From Spirochaetaceae bacterium (GTDB lineage Bacteria; Spirochaetota; Spirochaetia; Treponematales; Breznakiellaceae): DNA of 5,091 nucleotides. Where the stretch lies: the NCBI GenBank assembly GCA_031280115.1, contig JAITHF010000140.1:1-5091 (forward strand), given 5' to 3'. Every line of letters begins with the position of its first letter. The stretch's first letter is position 1. Position numbers and translations under genes: made by a program. Under the pieces are notes generated by a model. The model searched no databases, was not told where the DNA came from, and saw only the letters and a program-made list of their open reading frames with translations. This document shows, one piece after another, positions 1 through 4,656 of the stretch.

Positions 1-147
1 AATAGATTTGAGTCAGATCTTAATAGATTTGAGTCGGATCTTAATAGATTTGAGTCAGATCTTAATAGATTTGAGTCGGATCTTAATAGATTTGAGTCAG
101 ATCTTAATAGATTTGAGTCAGATCTTAATAGATTTGAGTCAAATCCA
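1..147. repeat. 21-bp tandem repeat array, 7 units, cut by left edge
   Basis: Seven head-to-tail units of 21 bases begin at 1, 22, 43, 64, 85, 106 and 127, and the array continues beyond the window. Each unit starts AATAGATTTGAGTC and ends AGATCTT or GGATCTT. Units 1-6 differ only at unit position 15 (A,G,A,G,A,A). Unit 7 departs at its end (AAATCCA) and marks the array boundary. The unit contains an imperfect dyad around TGAGTCA; in unit 7 it becomes GATTTGA-G-TCAAATC with perfect 7-base arms. Because 21 is a multiple of three, several frames stay open across it. There are no unique spacers, so it is not a CRISPR array. Confidence 0.97.
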
Positions 148-185
148 GACTTTTTTGTCTGCGGTTTGATGGTATATTCAAGCAT
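1..185 (-). CDS. Possible heptapeptide-repeat protein, N-terminal part (partial)
   Basis: I do not recognise this gene and am unsure that it is one. A - strand frame opens with an ATG at 185-183, reads MLEYTIKPQTKK, then enters the tandem array as repeats of RSDSNLL (first copy altered to SGFDSNLL) and runs off the left edge, about 61 codons in all. In this frame the recurring base change at unit position 15 is silent (TCT/TCC, both Ser), which fits coding. The + strand frame from base 1 (NRFESDL repeats, open to a TAG at 310) also makes that change silent. A third frame (IDLSQIL, stop at 167) does not. No ribosome binding site is visible upstream of the ATG. The - strand reading is preferred only because it has a start codon at the array boundary. 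Confidence 0.28.
   Translation of the reverse strand, partial: MLEYTIKPQTKKSGFDSNLLRSDSNLLRSDSNLLRSDSNLLRSDSNLLRSDSNLLRSDSNL
139..169. other. Stem-loop at the end of the tandem array
   Basis: TCAAATCCAGAC (139-150) pairs with GTCTG-c-GGTTTGA (157-169) around a TTTTTT loop: a 12-base-pair stem with one G-U pair and one bulged C. The left arm is the end of repeat unit 7. No T-run follows on either strand, so it is not a standard terminator. It may be a coincidence of the array boundary or a regulatory or replication structure. Confidence 0.5.
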
Positions 186-235
186 AGCATACGGTTTACT
201 GCGTGATGGTGCTGTATGTTCCGGCCTGCCTGTTG

Positions 236-269
236 AGCCTGCCCCTCCCGCGCCCTCCGCAGGCTTTTT
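236..269 (+). terminator. Rho-independent terminator candidate upstream of argC
   Basis: AGCCTGC (236-242) and GCAGGCT (259-265) form a 7-base-pair stem with a 16-base, C-rich loop, followed by a T-run (265-269). A second T-run lies at 277-283. It would stop transcription arriving from the left and insulate argC. It sits at the distal tail of repeat copy 1. Confidence 0.5.
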
Positions 270-485
270 GGGGGGCTTTTTTTACCGGCGCTTCATGGTT
301 CGCGGCTCATAGCACAAACGACGGCTGCTGAAACAGCCTTAGGCTGCCCCCAAACCCCCAGCCAACGGCTTCCTGCCTCGCGCCCATACGACTGCGGCGT
401 CCGCTGAGGCGCAACTTCTGGGTTGTGACTAAACGTGCAAACCCGCTCACCGCGAGAAGCACGTGAATCCCCCGCAGGGGGTTGA
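267..485 (-). repeat. Dispersed repeat element, copy 1 (upstream of argC)
   Basis: Read on the - strand, the copy starts with TCAA and the palindrome CCCCC-TGC-GGGGG (481-469). A conserved body follows (CACGTGCTTC, GCGGTGAGCGGGT, CACAACCC, CGCCTCAGCGG), then a copy-specific part. The distal half is bounded by arms TTTGGGGGC (354-346) and GCCCCCCAAA (276-267) around about 69 bases. By hand alignment about 71 of the first 81 positions match copy 3. The distal tail may continue to about 238. The head faces argC, and its terminal TTGA forms part of the argC -35 box. The 186-515 interval holds this element, the terminator and the promoter, and no convincing gene. Confidence 0.9.
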
Positions 486-501
486 AACACCACTGCGGGG
501 G
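469..501. promoter_or_regulatory. Inverted repeat enclosing the argC -35 box
   Basis: CCCCCGCAG (469-477) and CTGCGGGGG (493-501) are a perfect 9-base inverted repeat separated by 15 bases that contain the -35 hexamer. A smaller dyad, ACCAC (489-493) with GTGGT (501-505), reaches the first base of the -10. These could form a cruciform or a binding site for a regulator. No ArgR-type box (TGAAT/ATTCA) is visible. Confidence 0.5.
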
Positions 502-510
502 TGGTATAAA
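482..510 (+). promoter_or_regulatory. Sigma70-like promoter of argCJ
   Basis: TTGAAA (482-487), a 17-base spacer and TATAAA (505-510) each match five of six consensus positions. The expected transcription start is 516-518, at the argC ATG (516), so the mRNA would be leaderless or nearly so. The TTGA of the -35 box is the last conserved part of repeat copy 1. Confidence 0.7.
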
Positions 511-515
511 AGGCT

Positions 516-1637
516 ATGGCACGGAATATACATGCAGGCGTTATCGGCGCCGCAGGGTACGCAGGGGCAGAACTGGTACGCCTCCTTGCAGGACACCCGC
601 ATATCAAAGAACTGTCCCTTGGGTCGGTCAGTTTCGAGGGGCGCCCCCTTTATGAACTCTACCCGAACTTTCTTCGCCGGATTAACCCGGCGCTGGTAAA
701 GCCCGAAGAAGCGGCGGCAGCGGCGGACGTGGTCTTCGCGGCGCTTCCTAACGGCGTAGGAGAACCCTTTGCCAAAACCTGCGTGGAAAAGAATATCCCC
801 TTTATCGACTTTTCCGCTGATTTCAGGTTCGGCGGCGACCAGGCGGCGTACCGCGCCTGGTACGGCATGGCATACCAGTTCCCAAACCTGCGGGAACACG
901 CTGTCTACGGGCTCCCGGAGCTTAACCGGCAGGCTCTGCGGGAACGCGCCGGAACAGGACGGATTATCATCGCCAACCCCGGATGCTACCCCACCGCCGC
1001 CTCCCTTGCGGCGTATCCGGCGCTGGCCCGGGGGATGCTGGCGGAAGGAACCGTGATTGTAGACGCCGCTTCAGGCATCACCGGCGGGGGGCGTGAAACG
1101 GCCCGCTCTTTCCACTATCCTGAATGCGCGGACTCCCTGTCGCCCTACAAAGTGGGCTGCCACCGGCACACCCCTGAGATACAGCGGAACTTCGCGGCTA
1201 TGACAGCAAAGGGGGGCAAAGCGCCGGCGCTCATTTTCACCCCCCACCTTGCGCCTATGAACCGGGGGATTTTGAGCACCCTCTACGCGCCGCTTGCCGG
1301 AAACTGGAGGGCCGGGCCTGCTGACCCTATGCGCCCCCCAAGCCCGGAGGCTGCTGAAAAAGAACGCGCCCTACAGGAAGCCTACGCGGCGTTTTACCAG
1401 AACGAGCCCTTTGTGCGGGTCCTCCCCGCAGGCATAAACCCTGCCACCGGACGGGTGCGCGGCTCGAATTACTGCGACATCGCCGTACGCCTTGACCAGA
1501 CCGGCTCGTTCCTGATTGCGGTGAGCGCCATTGATAACATGGTAAAGGGCGCCGCCGGGCAAGCGGTGCAAAACATGAATATCCTCTTTGGCTTTGATGA
1601 AACAGCGGGGCTTGAGGCAATACCCGCCAGTTTCTAA
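516..1637 (+). CDS. argC: N-acetyl-gamma-glutamyl-phosphate reductase
   Basis: This enzyme makes N-acetylglutamate semialdehyde by NADPH-dependent reduction of N-acetylglutamyl phosphate in the cytoplasmic arginine pathway. It is 373 residues; the family is usually about 340-350. The N-terminal Rossmann motif is GVIGAAGYAGAELVRLL (8-24). The catalytic cysteine is Cys157 in NPGCYPT. SGITGGGRE (186-194) and GCHRHTPEI (214-222) carry further active-site residues, and the C-terminal signature KGAAGQAVQNMNI is at 344-356. The extra length is largely a proline/alanine/glutamate-rich insertion around 263-285. The ATG at 516 is forced, because the Rossmann strand starts at residue 7. There is no good ribosome binding site (only AAAAGG two bases before the ATG), consistent with leaderless initiation. 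It is first in an operon with argJ. Identification is firm. Confidence 0.97.
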   Translation: MARNIHAGVIGAAGYAGAELVRLLAGHPHIKELSLGSVSFEGRPLYELYPNFLRRINPALVKPEEAAAAADVVFAALPNGVGEPFAKTCVEKNIPFIDFSADFRFGGDQAAYRAWYGMAYQFPNLREHAVYGLPELNRQALRERAGTGRIIIANPGCYPTAASLAAYPALARGMLAEGTVIVDAASGITGGGRETARSFHYPECADSLSPYKVGCHRHTPEIQRNFAAMTAKGGKAPALIFTPHLAPMNRGILSTLYAPLAGNWRAGPADPMRPPSPEAAEKERALQEAYAAFYQNEPFVRVLPAGINPATGRVRGSNYCDIAVRLDQTGSFLIAVSAIDNMVKGAAGQAVQNMNILFGFDETAGLEAIPASF

Positions 1638-1670
1638 GGCGCCGGAGGGGGGAACCGGAGCGGAAGGATG

Positions 1671-1679
1671 AAGGAGAGG
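1671..1679 (+). promoter_or_regulatory. Ribosome binding site of argJ
   Basis: AAGGAG (1671-1676) within AAGGAGAGG lies 8-11 bases before the ATG at 1688. It is a strong site, in contrast to argC, and supports the ATG at 1688 even though it gives an unusual N-terminus. An out-of-frame ATG at 1668 reaches a stop after 13 codons. Confidence 0.8.
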
Positions 1680-1687
1680 TACACAGG

Positions 1688-2947
1688 ATGGGCTCAAAAA
1701 AAGAAATAAAAGAAATAAAAGAGATAAAAGAAATCGAAGGCGGCGTGTGCGCTGCCGCAGGGTTTAAGGCAAGCGGGGTGCGCTGCGGCATCAAAGGGCC
1801 GTCGTCCTCCAAGCGGGACCTGGCGCTTATCTATTCAGAGCGCCCCTGCGCGGCAGCAGGGGTCTTTACGGCAAACCGCGTGAAGGCCGCGAGCGTGCTG
1901 GTGTGTATGGAGCGCGTTGCCGGCGGCGCGGTGCGGGCGGTGGCGGCCAATTCGGGAAACGCCAACGCCTGCACCGGCGCGGCAGGGCTCGAGGCGGCGC
2001 GGCGCATGACCGAAACGGCTGCTGAAAAACTGGGGATACCTGCCCAAGAGGTCGCGGTGGCGTCTACCGGCGTTATCGGCGTCCCTCTGCCGGACTTTTC
2101 GGTTATTGCCGCGGGAATTGGCAAGGCCGCGGAGGAACTGGATGTCCGCGGGAACCGGAACGCCCTTGAAGCCATTATGACCACTGATACCGCCATGAAA
2201 GAGGGGGCTAGGGAAATCGAGATACACGGGAAAACCGTGCGTTTGGGGGGTATGGCCAAAGGCGCGGGGATGATACATCCGAATATGGGGACCATGCTTT
2301 GTTTTATCACCACTGACGCGGCCATTACCCGCCCCCTGCTGGACAAGGCGTTCAGGCAGGGGGTAAACCGCTCGTTTAACCGGATTACGGTTGACGGGGA
2401 TATGTCCACCAACGACACGGCGCTTATTATGGCCAACGGCGCCGCAGGGAACCGGCTTCTTGACGCGGAGGATGGGGCGTTTGCCCTGTTCGCCCTCGCG
2501 CTTGAGGGGCTGTGCGCGGGCCTTGCCAAGCAGATTGCCCAAGACGGGGAAGGGGCGAGCCGGCTTGTGACGGTTACGGTGGAGGGCGCCGCGTCCGAGG
2601 AGGATGCGGCGGCGTTCGCCAAAGCCGCGGCATCGTCCAATCTGGTTAAGGCCGCCTGTTTCGGCGCTGACGCCAACTGGGGCAGGGTGCTGGCGGCCCT
2701 GGGACGGGCGGGACCGCCGTTTGATCCAGCCTGTGTGGGGATAGCGTTTTCAGGCGGCGGTATGCAGGTGCAGGTGTGCGAAGCCGGCGCGGGGCTTCCT
2801 TTTTCAGAGCATGATGCGAAGGCCGCGCTTTCCCATAAGGAGATAGGCATTGAGATTACTCTGGGCCGGGGCCCGGGCAGCGCCGCGGTCTGGGGGTGCG
2901 ACCTTACCTACGAGTATGTACGGATAAACGGCGACTACCGCTCCTAG
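1688..2947 (+). CDS. argJ: Ornithine acetyltransferase / N-acetylglutamate synthase
   Basis: ArgJ moves the acetyl group from N-acetylornithine to glutamate, recycling it in arginine synthesis; bifunctional members can also use acetyl-CoA, which cannot be decided here. It is 419 residues, slightly long. Family landmarks are ANSGNANACTG (87-97), the oxyanion pair Thr127-Gly128 in ASTGVIG, Lys191 in GGMAKGAGMIHPN, the self-cleavage site with nucleophile Thr202 (NMGTMLCF), Glu288 in QDGEGA, FGADANWGRVLAALG (325-339) and the C-terminal YVRINGDYRS. The protein should cut itself before Thr202 into alpha and beta chains. The residue before Thr202 is Gly, where Ala is usual. The N-terminus is an A-rich KEIKEI stretch. 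It lies 50 bases after argC, presumably cotranscribed. Repeat copy 2 begins immediately after the stop codon. Confidence 0.97.
   Translation: MGSKKEIKEIKEIKEIEGGVCAAAGFKASGVRCGIKGPSSSKRDLALIYSERPCAAAGVFTANRVKAASVLVCMERVAGGAVRAVAANSGNANACTGAAGLEAARRMTETAAEKLGIPAQEVAVASTGVIGVPLPDFSVIAAGIGKAAEELDVRGNRNALEAIMTTDTAMKEGAREIEIHGKTVRLGGMAKGAGMIHPNMGTMLCFITTDAAITRPLLDKAFRQGVNRSFNRITVDGDMSTNDTALIMANGAAGNRLLDAEDGAFALFALALEGLCAGLAKQIAQDGEGASRLVTVTVEGAASEEDAAAFAKAAASSNLVKAACFGADANWGRVLAALGRAGPPFDPACVGIAFSGGGMQVQVCEAGAGLPFSEHDAKAALSHKEIGIEITLGRGPGSAAVWGCDLTYEYVRINGDYRS
1700..1735 (+). repeat. 9-bp tandem repeat at the 5' end of argJ (Lys-Glu-Ile x4)
   Basis: Four 9-base units of the AAAGAAATA type (AAAGAGATA and AAAGAAATC in the last two) encode Lys-Glu-Ile four times. 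The stretch has almost no G or C, unlike the rest of the gene. It precedes the point where the ArgJ fold normally starts (about residue 17). Copy-number change would stay in frame. Confidence 0.9.
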
Positions 2948-3075
2948 CCCCCCCTGCGGGGGTTTCAGGTGCTTCCTGCGGTGAGCGGGTCTGCGGGTTT
3001 AGCCACAACCCAGAAGCGGCGCCTCACCGCGCTTCGACGGCGAAAGGGCGCTGCACATGTCACACTGGTAGGGGG

Positions 3076-3106
3076 TTTGGGGGACCTGGTTCCCCCAAAT
3101 CTCTTT
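3076..3106 (+). terminator. Possible argCJ terminator hairpin
   Basis: TTTGGGGGA (3076-3084) pairs with TCCCCCAAA (3091-3099) in a 9-base-pair stem with a 6-base loop, followed by TCTCTTT. The T-tract is interrupted, so strength is uncertain. The CCCCC-TGC-GGGGG-TTT palindrome right after the argJ stop (2950-2965) could also cause termination or protect the 3' end. Confidence 0.4.
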
Positions 3107-3127
3107 AAAAAGAGGCGCGGAAGCGCC
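3107..3127 (-). terminator. Rho-independent terminator of the metal-binding protein gene
   Basis: On the - strand GGCGC-TTCC-GCGCC (3127-3114) is followed directly by TCTTTTT (3113-3107), about 50 bases after the TAG at 3180-3178. The stem is short but GC-only. It lies inside the tail of repeat copy 2. Confidence 0.5.
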
Positions 3128-3177
3128 GATAAAAAATACCCCCATAATGCCTTGAAAAGCGCAAGCCCGGCGGCTGG

Positions 3178-4122
3178 CTACCAGAGCGCCTCTTTTAACC
3201 GCGGCACGTTCGCTCTTTGTATCGCAAGAAACGTAAGCCCTTGGTCGAAATCCCGCTTAGAGATGGTATGGCCGGCGTGGAACAGGCGTTTTTTCGCGCC
3301 GGTTTCCGCTGCTATGGCGTCGGCTATGTTTTCATTTGAGAGCTCGATGTGGAACACCACAGGGATTTGCTCCGCCTTTATTTTGTTGATTAAAAAGGCA
3401 AGGGTTGCGGCGCTGCAATCGGACTCGGTCGAACACCCGGGGAACGCGGCGGAATACCCAAGGCCGTAGGCGTCGGCAAAATACCGGAAGGGGAAGCGGT
3501 CCCCGAAAACAAGGGTTTTCCGCTTGGCCCCGTCAACCACTGCCTGAAACTCCCGGTCCAGCGCCTCAAGCTCGGCGCAGTAGCGCCGGGCGTTCTGCCG
3601 GAAAAGCGCTTCCCCGGCAGGGTCGATCCTGCAAAGCCCTTCAGCCACGGCCTCCACAATCCGCACGGCGTTCTTAGGGGACGTCCAGATATGCTCGTCA
3701 TAGGCGGCCTCCTCCCCCTCTTCTTCATGCTCCATGCCCTCAACGATTTCTTCTTCCACCGGCTCAACCGCGTCCATCATGCGGATTACCCGGTCCTTAG
3801 GCTTGTCCATAGATGCAAGAATCCGGTCAACCCAGGCATCGGACTCGCCGCCGTTGTAAACGAACAGGGCGCTGTTCTGTATTTTGATAATATCCCGGGG
3901 CGTGGGTTCAAAAGAATGGCTTTCCGCTCCGGGAGGCAGGAGCATAAACACCTCCACCCGGCCGCCGGCGATCTGCCGGACAAAATCATACGCCGGAAAA
4001 TTGACCGCAGCGGCCTCGGGCTTTTTGGTATGCTCCGTCCCTGACGGGTCTTTTTTCCCCCCTGCGAACAGGGCGCAGGCAGACAGGAACAGGATCGTAA
4101 GGACTGACAAAATATATTTCAT
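3178..4122 (-). CDS. Metal ABC transporter substrate-binding lipoprotein (ZnuA/TroA/AdcA type)
   Basis: Likely a periplasmic or membrane-tethered receptor that captures Zn2+ or Mn2+ and passes it to an ABC importer. It has 314 residues. The N-terminal hydrophobic segment ends in LSAC (13-16), a lipobox with acylated Cys16, followed by a charged linker. Family landmarks are PPGAESHSFEPTPRD (63-77) with putative ligand His69, the SALFVYNGGESDAWVD strand (84-99), and DEHIWTSPKNA (142-152) with His144. FGDRFPFRYFADAYGL (206-221) stands where classical ZnuA proteins have a third His. FPGCSTESD (227-235) and FHIELSNENIADAIA (257-271) follow. An acidic loop, EPVEEEIVEGMEHEEEGEE (120-138), replaces the His-rich loop of ZnuA. 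The site GAAGAGG (4136-4130) lies 7 bases before the ATG. No permease or ATPase is nearby. The metal cannot be told from sequence. Confidence 0.9.
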   Translation of the reverse strand: MKYILSVLTILFLSACALFAGGKKDPSGTEHTKKPEAAAVNFPAYDFVRQIAGGRVEVFMLLPPGAESHSFEPTPRDIIKIQNSALFVYNGGESDAWVDRILASMDKPKDRVIRMMDAVEPVEEEIVEGMEHEEEGEEAAYDEHIWTSPKNAVRIVEAVAEGLCRIDPAGEALFRQNARRYCAELEALDREFQAVVDGAKRKTLVFGDRFPFRYFADAYGLGYSAAFPGCSTESDCSAATLAFLINKIKAEQIPVVFHIELSNENIADAIAAETGAKKRLFHAGHTISKRDFDQGLTFLAIQRANVPRLKEALW

Positions 4123-4129
4123 AGGTATA

Positions 4130-4136
4130 CCTCTTC
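4130..4136 (-). promoter_or_regulatory. Ribosome binding site of the metal-binding protein gene
   Basis: GAAGAGG on the - strand lies 7 bases before the ATG at 4122 and fixes the start. It overlaps a perfect 10-base palindrome, AGGTATACCT (4123-4132), which might bind a regulator or be chance. Confidence 0.8.
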
Positions 4137-4140
4137 ATAT

Positions 4141-4216
4141 AAAAAATAAAAAATAAAAAATAAAAACTATATAAAAGAATAAAAGAATAAAAGTAAAAAG
4201 TAAAAAAATATAAAAA
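4141..4216. repeat. AT-only simple-sequence tract upstream of the metal-binding protein gene
   Basis: Three perfect AAAAAAT units (4141-4161) are followed by AATAAAAG-like and AGTAAAA-like short repeats to about 4216, with almost no G or C. It occupies the leader and promoter position of the - strand gene. A -10-like TATAGT is readable at about 4172-4167 (- strand), but I see no convincing -35. Length changes here could alter promoter spacing or leader length. Confidence 0.85.
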
Positions 4217-4267
4217 GCGCCCTGTTCCTGTTGGGATTGGTTTTCGGTTTGGAGAACACAGGGCGCT
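4208..4267 (-). terminator. Strong rho-independent terminator after the small membrane-protein gene
   Basis: On the - strand AGCGCCCTGT (4267-4258) pairs perfectly with ACAGGGCGCT (4225-4216), giving a 10-base-pair GC-rich stem with a loop of about 32 bases. A T-run (TTTTTATATTTTTTT) follows immediately. It starts about 23 bases after the TGA at 4293-4291 and separates that gene from the metal-binding protein gene. The long loop leaves open an attenuator role. Confidence 0.85.
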
Positions 4268-4290
4268 GTTACCCGAAAGGATGGGGGGTA

Positions 4291-4620
4291 TCAACAATTC
4301 AGCCTGACTTTTAAGGCCCCGCTCTTTTTCACGAACAGGAACCGGCGGGGTTTTACCTCAGAGGCGGCGCGTTTCACAAAGCGTGCCGGAAGCGCGGCGG
4401 CGGCGCCTGATGTTTCCAGTATCCTCAAGGCAATCTGGATTTCAAGGCAGATCCGGCATTCCGCGCCTGTATGGTCGTGGTCATGCGCCGCAACCACAAA
4501 AGCCCCTGCAAAAACCACGGCAAAAACAAGCCAAGCGGCGGTTATCGCGGTACAGAGGGGGCCAAGATATTTTTTGAAGAAAAGGCCGGCGGTTCCCGAC
4601 GCGCCTACGCGCTTATTCAT
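4291..4620 (-). CDS. Small membrane-anchored His/Cys-motif protein, function unknown
   Basis: This has 109 residues from the ATG at 4620. I know no firm name for it. It has a basic N-terminus, one hydrophobic segment (about 22-45) that could be a membrane anchor or uncleaved signal, then HDHDHTGAECRICLE (46-60) with His46, His48, His50, Cys55 and Cys58. These are arranged like a transition-metal site just outside the membrane. The rest is mildly hydrophobic then basic, ending LKVRLNC. Similar small proteins with a His-rich stretch and CxxC occur beside zinc uptake genes in Firmicutes and spirochaetes, from memory and unchecked. A TTG at 4656 would give 121 residues, but it is the -35 box of the promoter, so the ATG is preferred. 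No ribosome binding site is visible. It lies upstream of the metal receptor on the same strand, across a terminator. Confidence 0.75.
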   Translation of the reverse strand: MNKRVGASGTAGLFFKKYLGPLCTAITAAWLVFAVVFAGAFVVAAHDHDHTGAECRICLEIQIALRILETSGAAAALPARFVKRAASEVKPRRFLFVKKSGALKVRLNC

Positions 4621-4627
4621 AGGGGCT

Positions 4628-4656
4628 ATTATGCGTATCCCCCAGTATCGAGTCAA
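4628..4656 (-). promoter_or_regulatory. Sigma70-like promoter of the small membrane-protein gene
   Basis: On the - strand TTGACT (4656-4651), a 17-base spacer and CATAAT (4633-4628) lie before the ATG, which starts 7 bases after the -10. The predicted start is about 4621-4620, so the message is leaderless or nearly so, in agreement with the missing ribosome binding site. TTGA is the terminal part of repeat copy 3. The spacer ACTGGGGG resembles ACTGCGGGGG in the argC promoter. Confidence 0.65.

Larger units (their letters stand above)
2948..3136 (+). repeat. Dispersed repeat element, copy 2 (downstream of argJ)
   Basis: This copy begins at the base after the argJ stop with CCCCCCC-TGC-GGGGG and follows the body of copy 3 with about 71 of the first 81 positions identical by hand alignment. 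Its arms TTTGGGGGA (3076-3084) and TCCCCCAAA (3091-3099) enclose only 6 bases, so the roughly 68-base interior found in copies 1 and 3 is missing. The tail after the arms (AAAGAGGCGCG...GATAA) matches the tail of copy 3. It has no TTGA at its head. It fills most of the 2948-3177 interval, where I see no gene. Confidence 0.9.

Noticed and set aside
1..147. CRISPR array
   Set aside because: Units are contiguous with no unique spacers and no cas genes are present.
440..516. ArgR operator or riboswitch before argC
   Set aside because: No TGAAT/ATTCA dyads are visible, and the predicted transcript start leaves no leader for a riboswitch.
293..607. 104-codon - strand open frame across repeat copy 1 and the start of argC
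   Set aside because: It runs through the repeat element and antisense to argC; only the repeat-derived part recurs elsewhere.
1831..2850. 339-codon open frame on the - strand opposite argJ
   Set aside because: It is the antisense shadow of a GC-rich gene; composition is Ala/Ser/Pro-rich with no domain, and argJ explains the region fully.
2948..3136. Integron attC site or cassette array
   Set aside because: A repeat placed directly after a stop codon recalls cassettes, but orientation differs between copies, no attC core sites (GTTRRRY type) are evident, and argC-argJ is a two-gene operon.
267..3136. Composite transposon carrying argCJ
   Set aside because: Inverted copies flank it, but there is no transposase, no insertion-sequence terminal repeats and no target duplication that I can see.
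2896..3469. + strand open frames across the argJ end, repeat copy 2 and the metal-receptor gene
   Set aside because: They join parts of three explained features in other frames.
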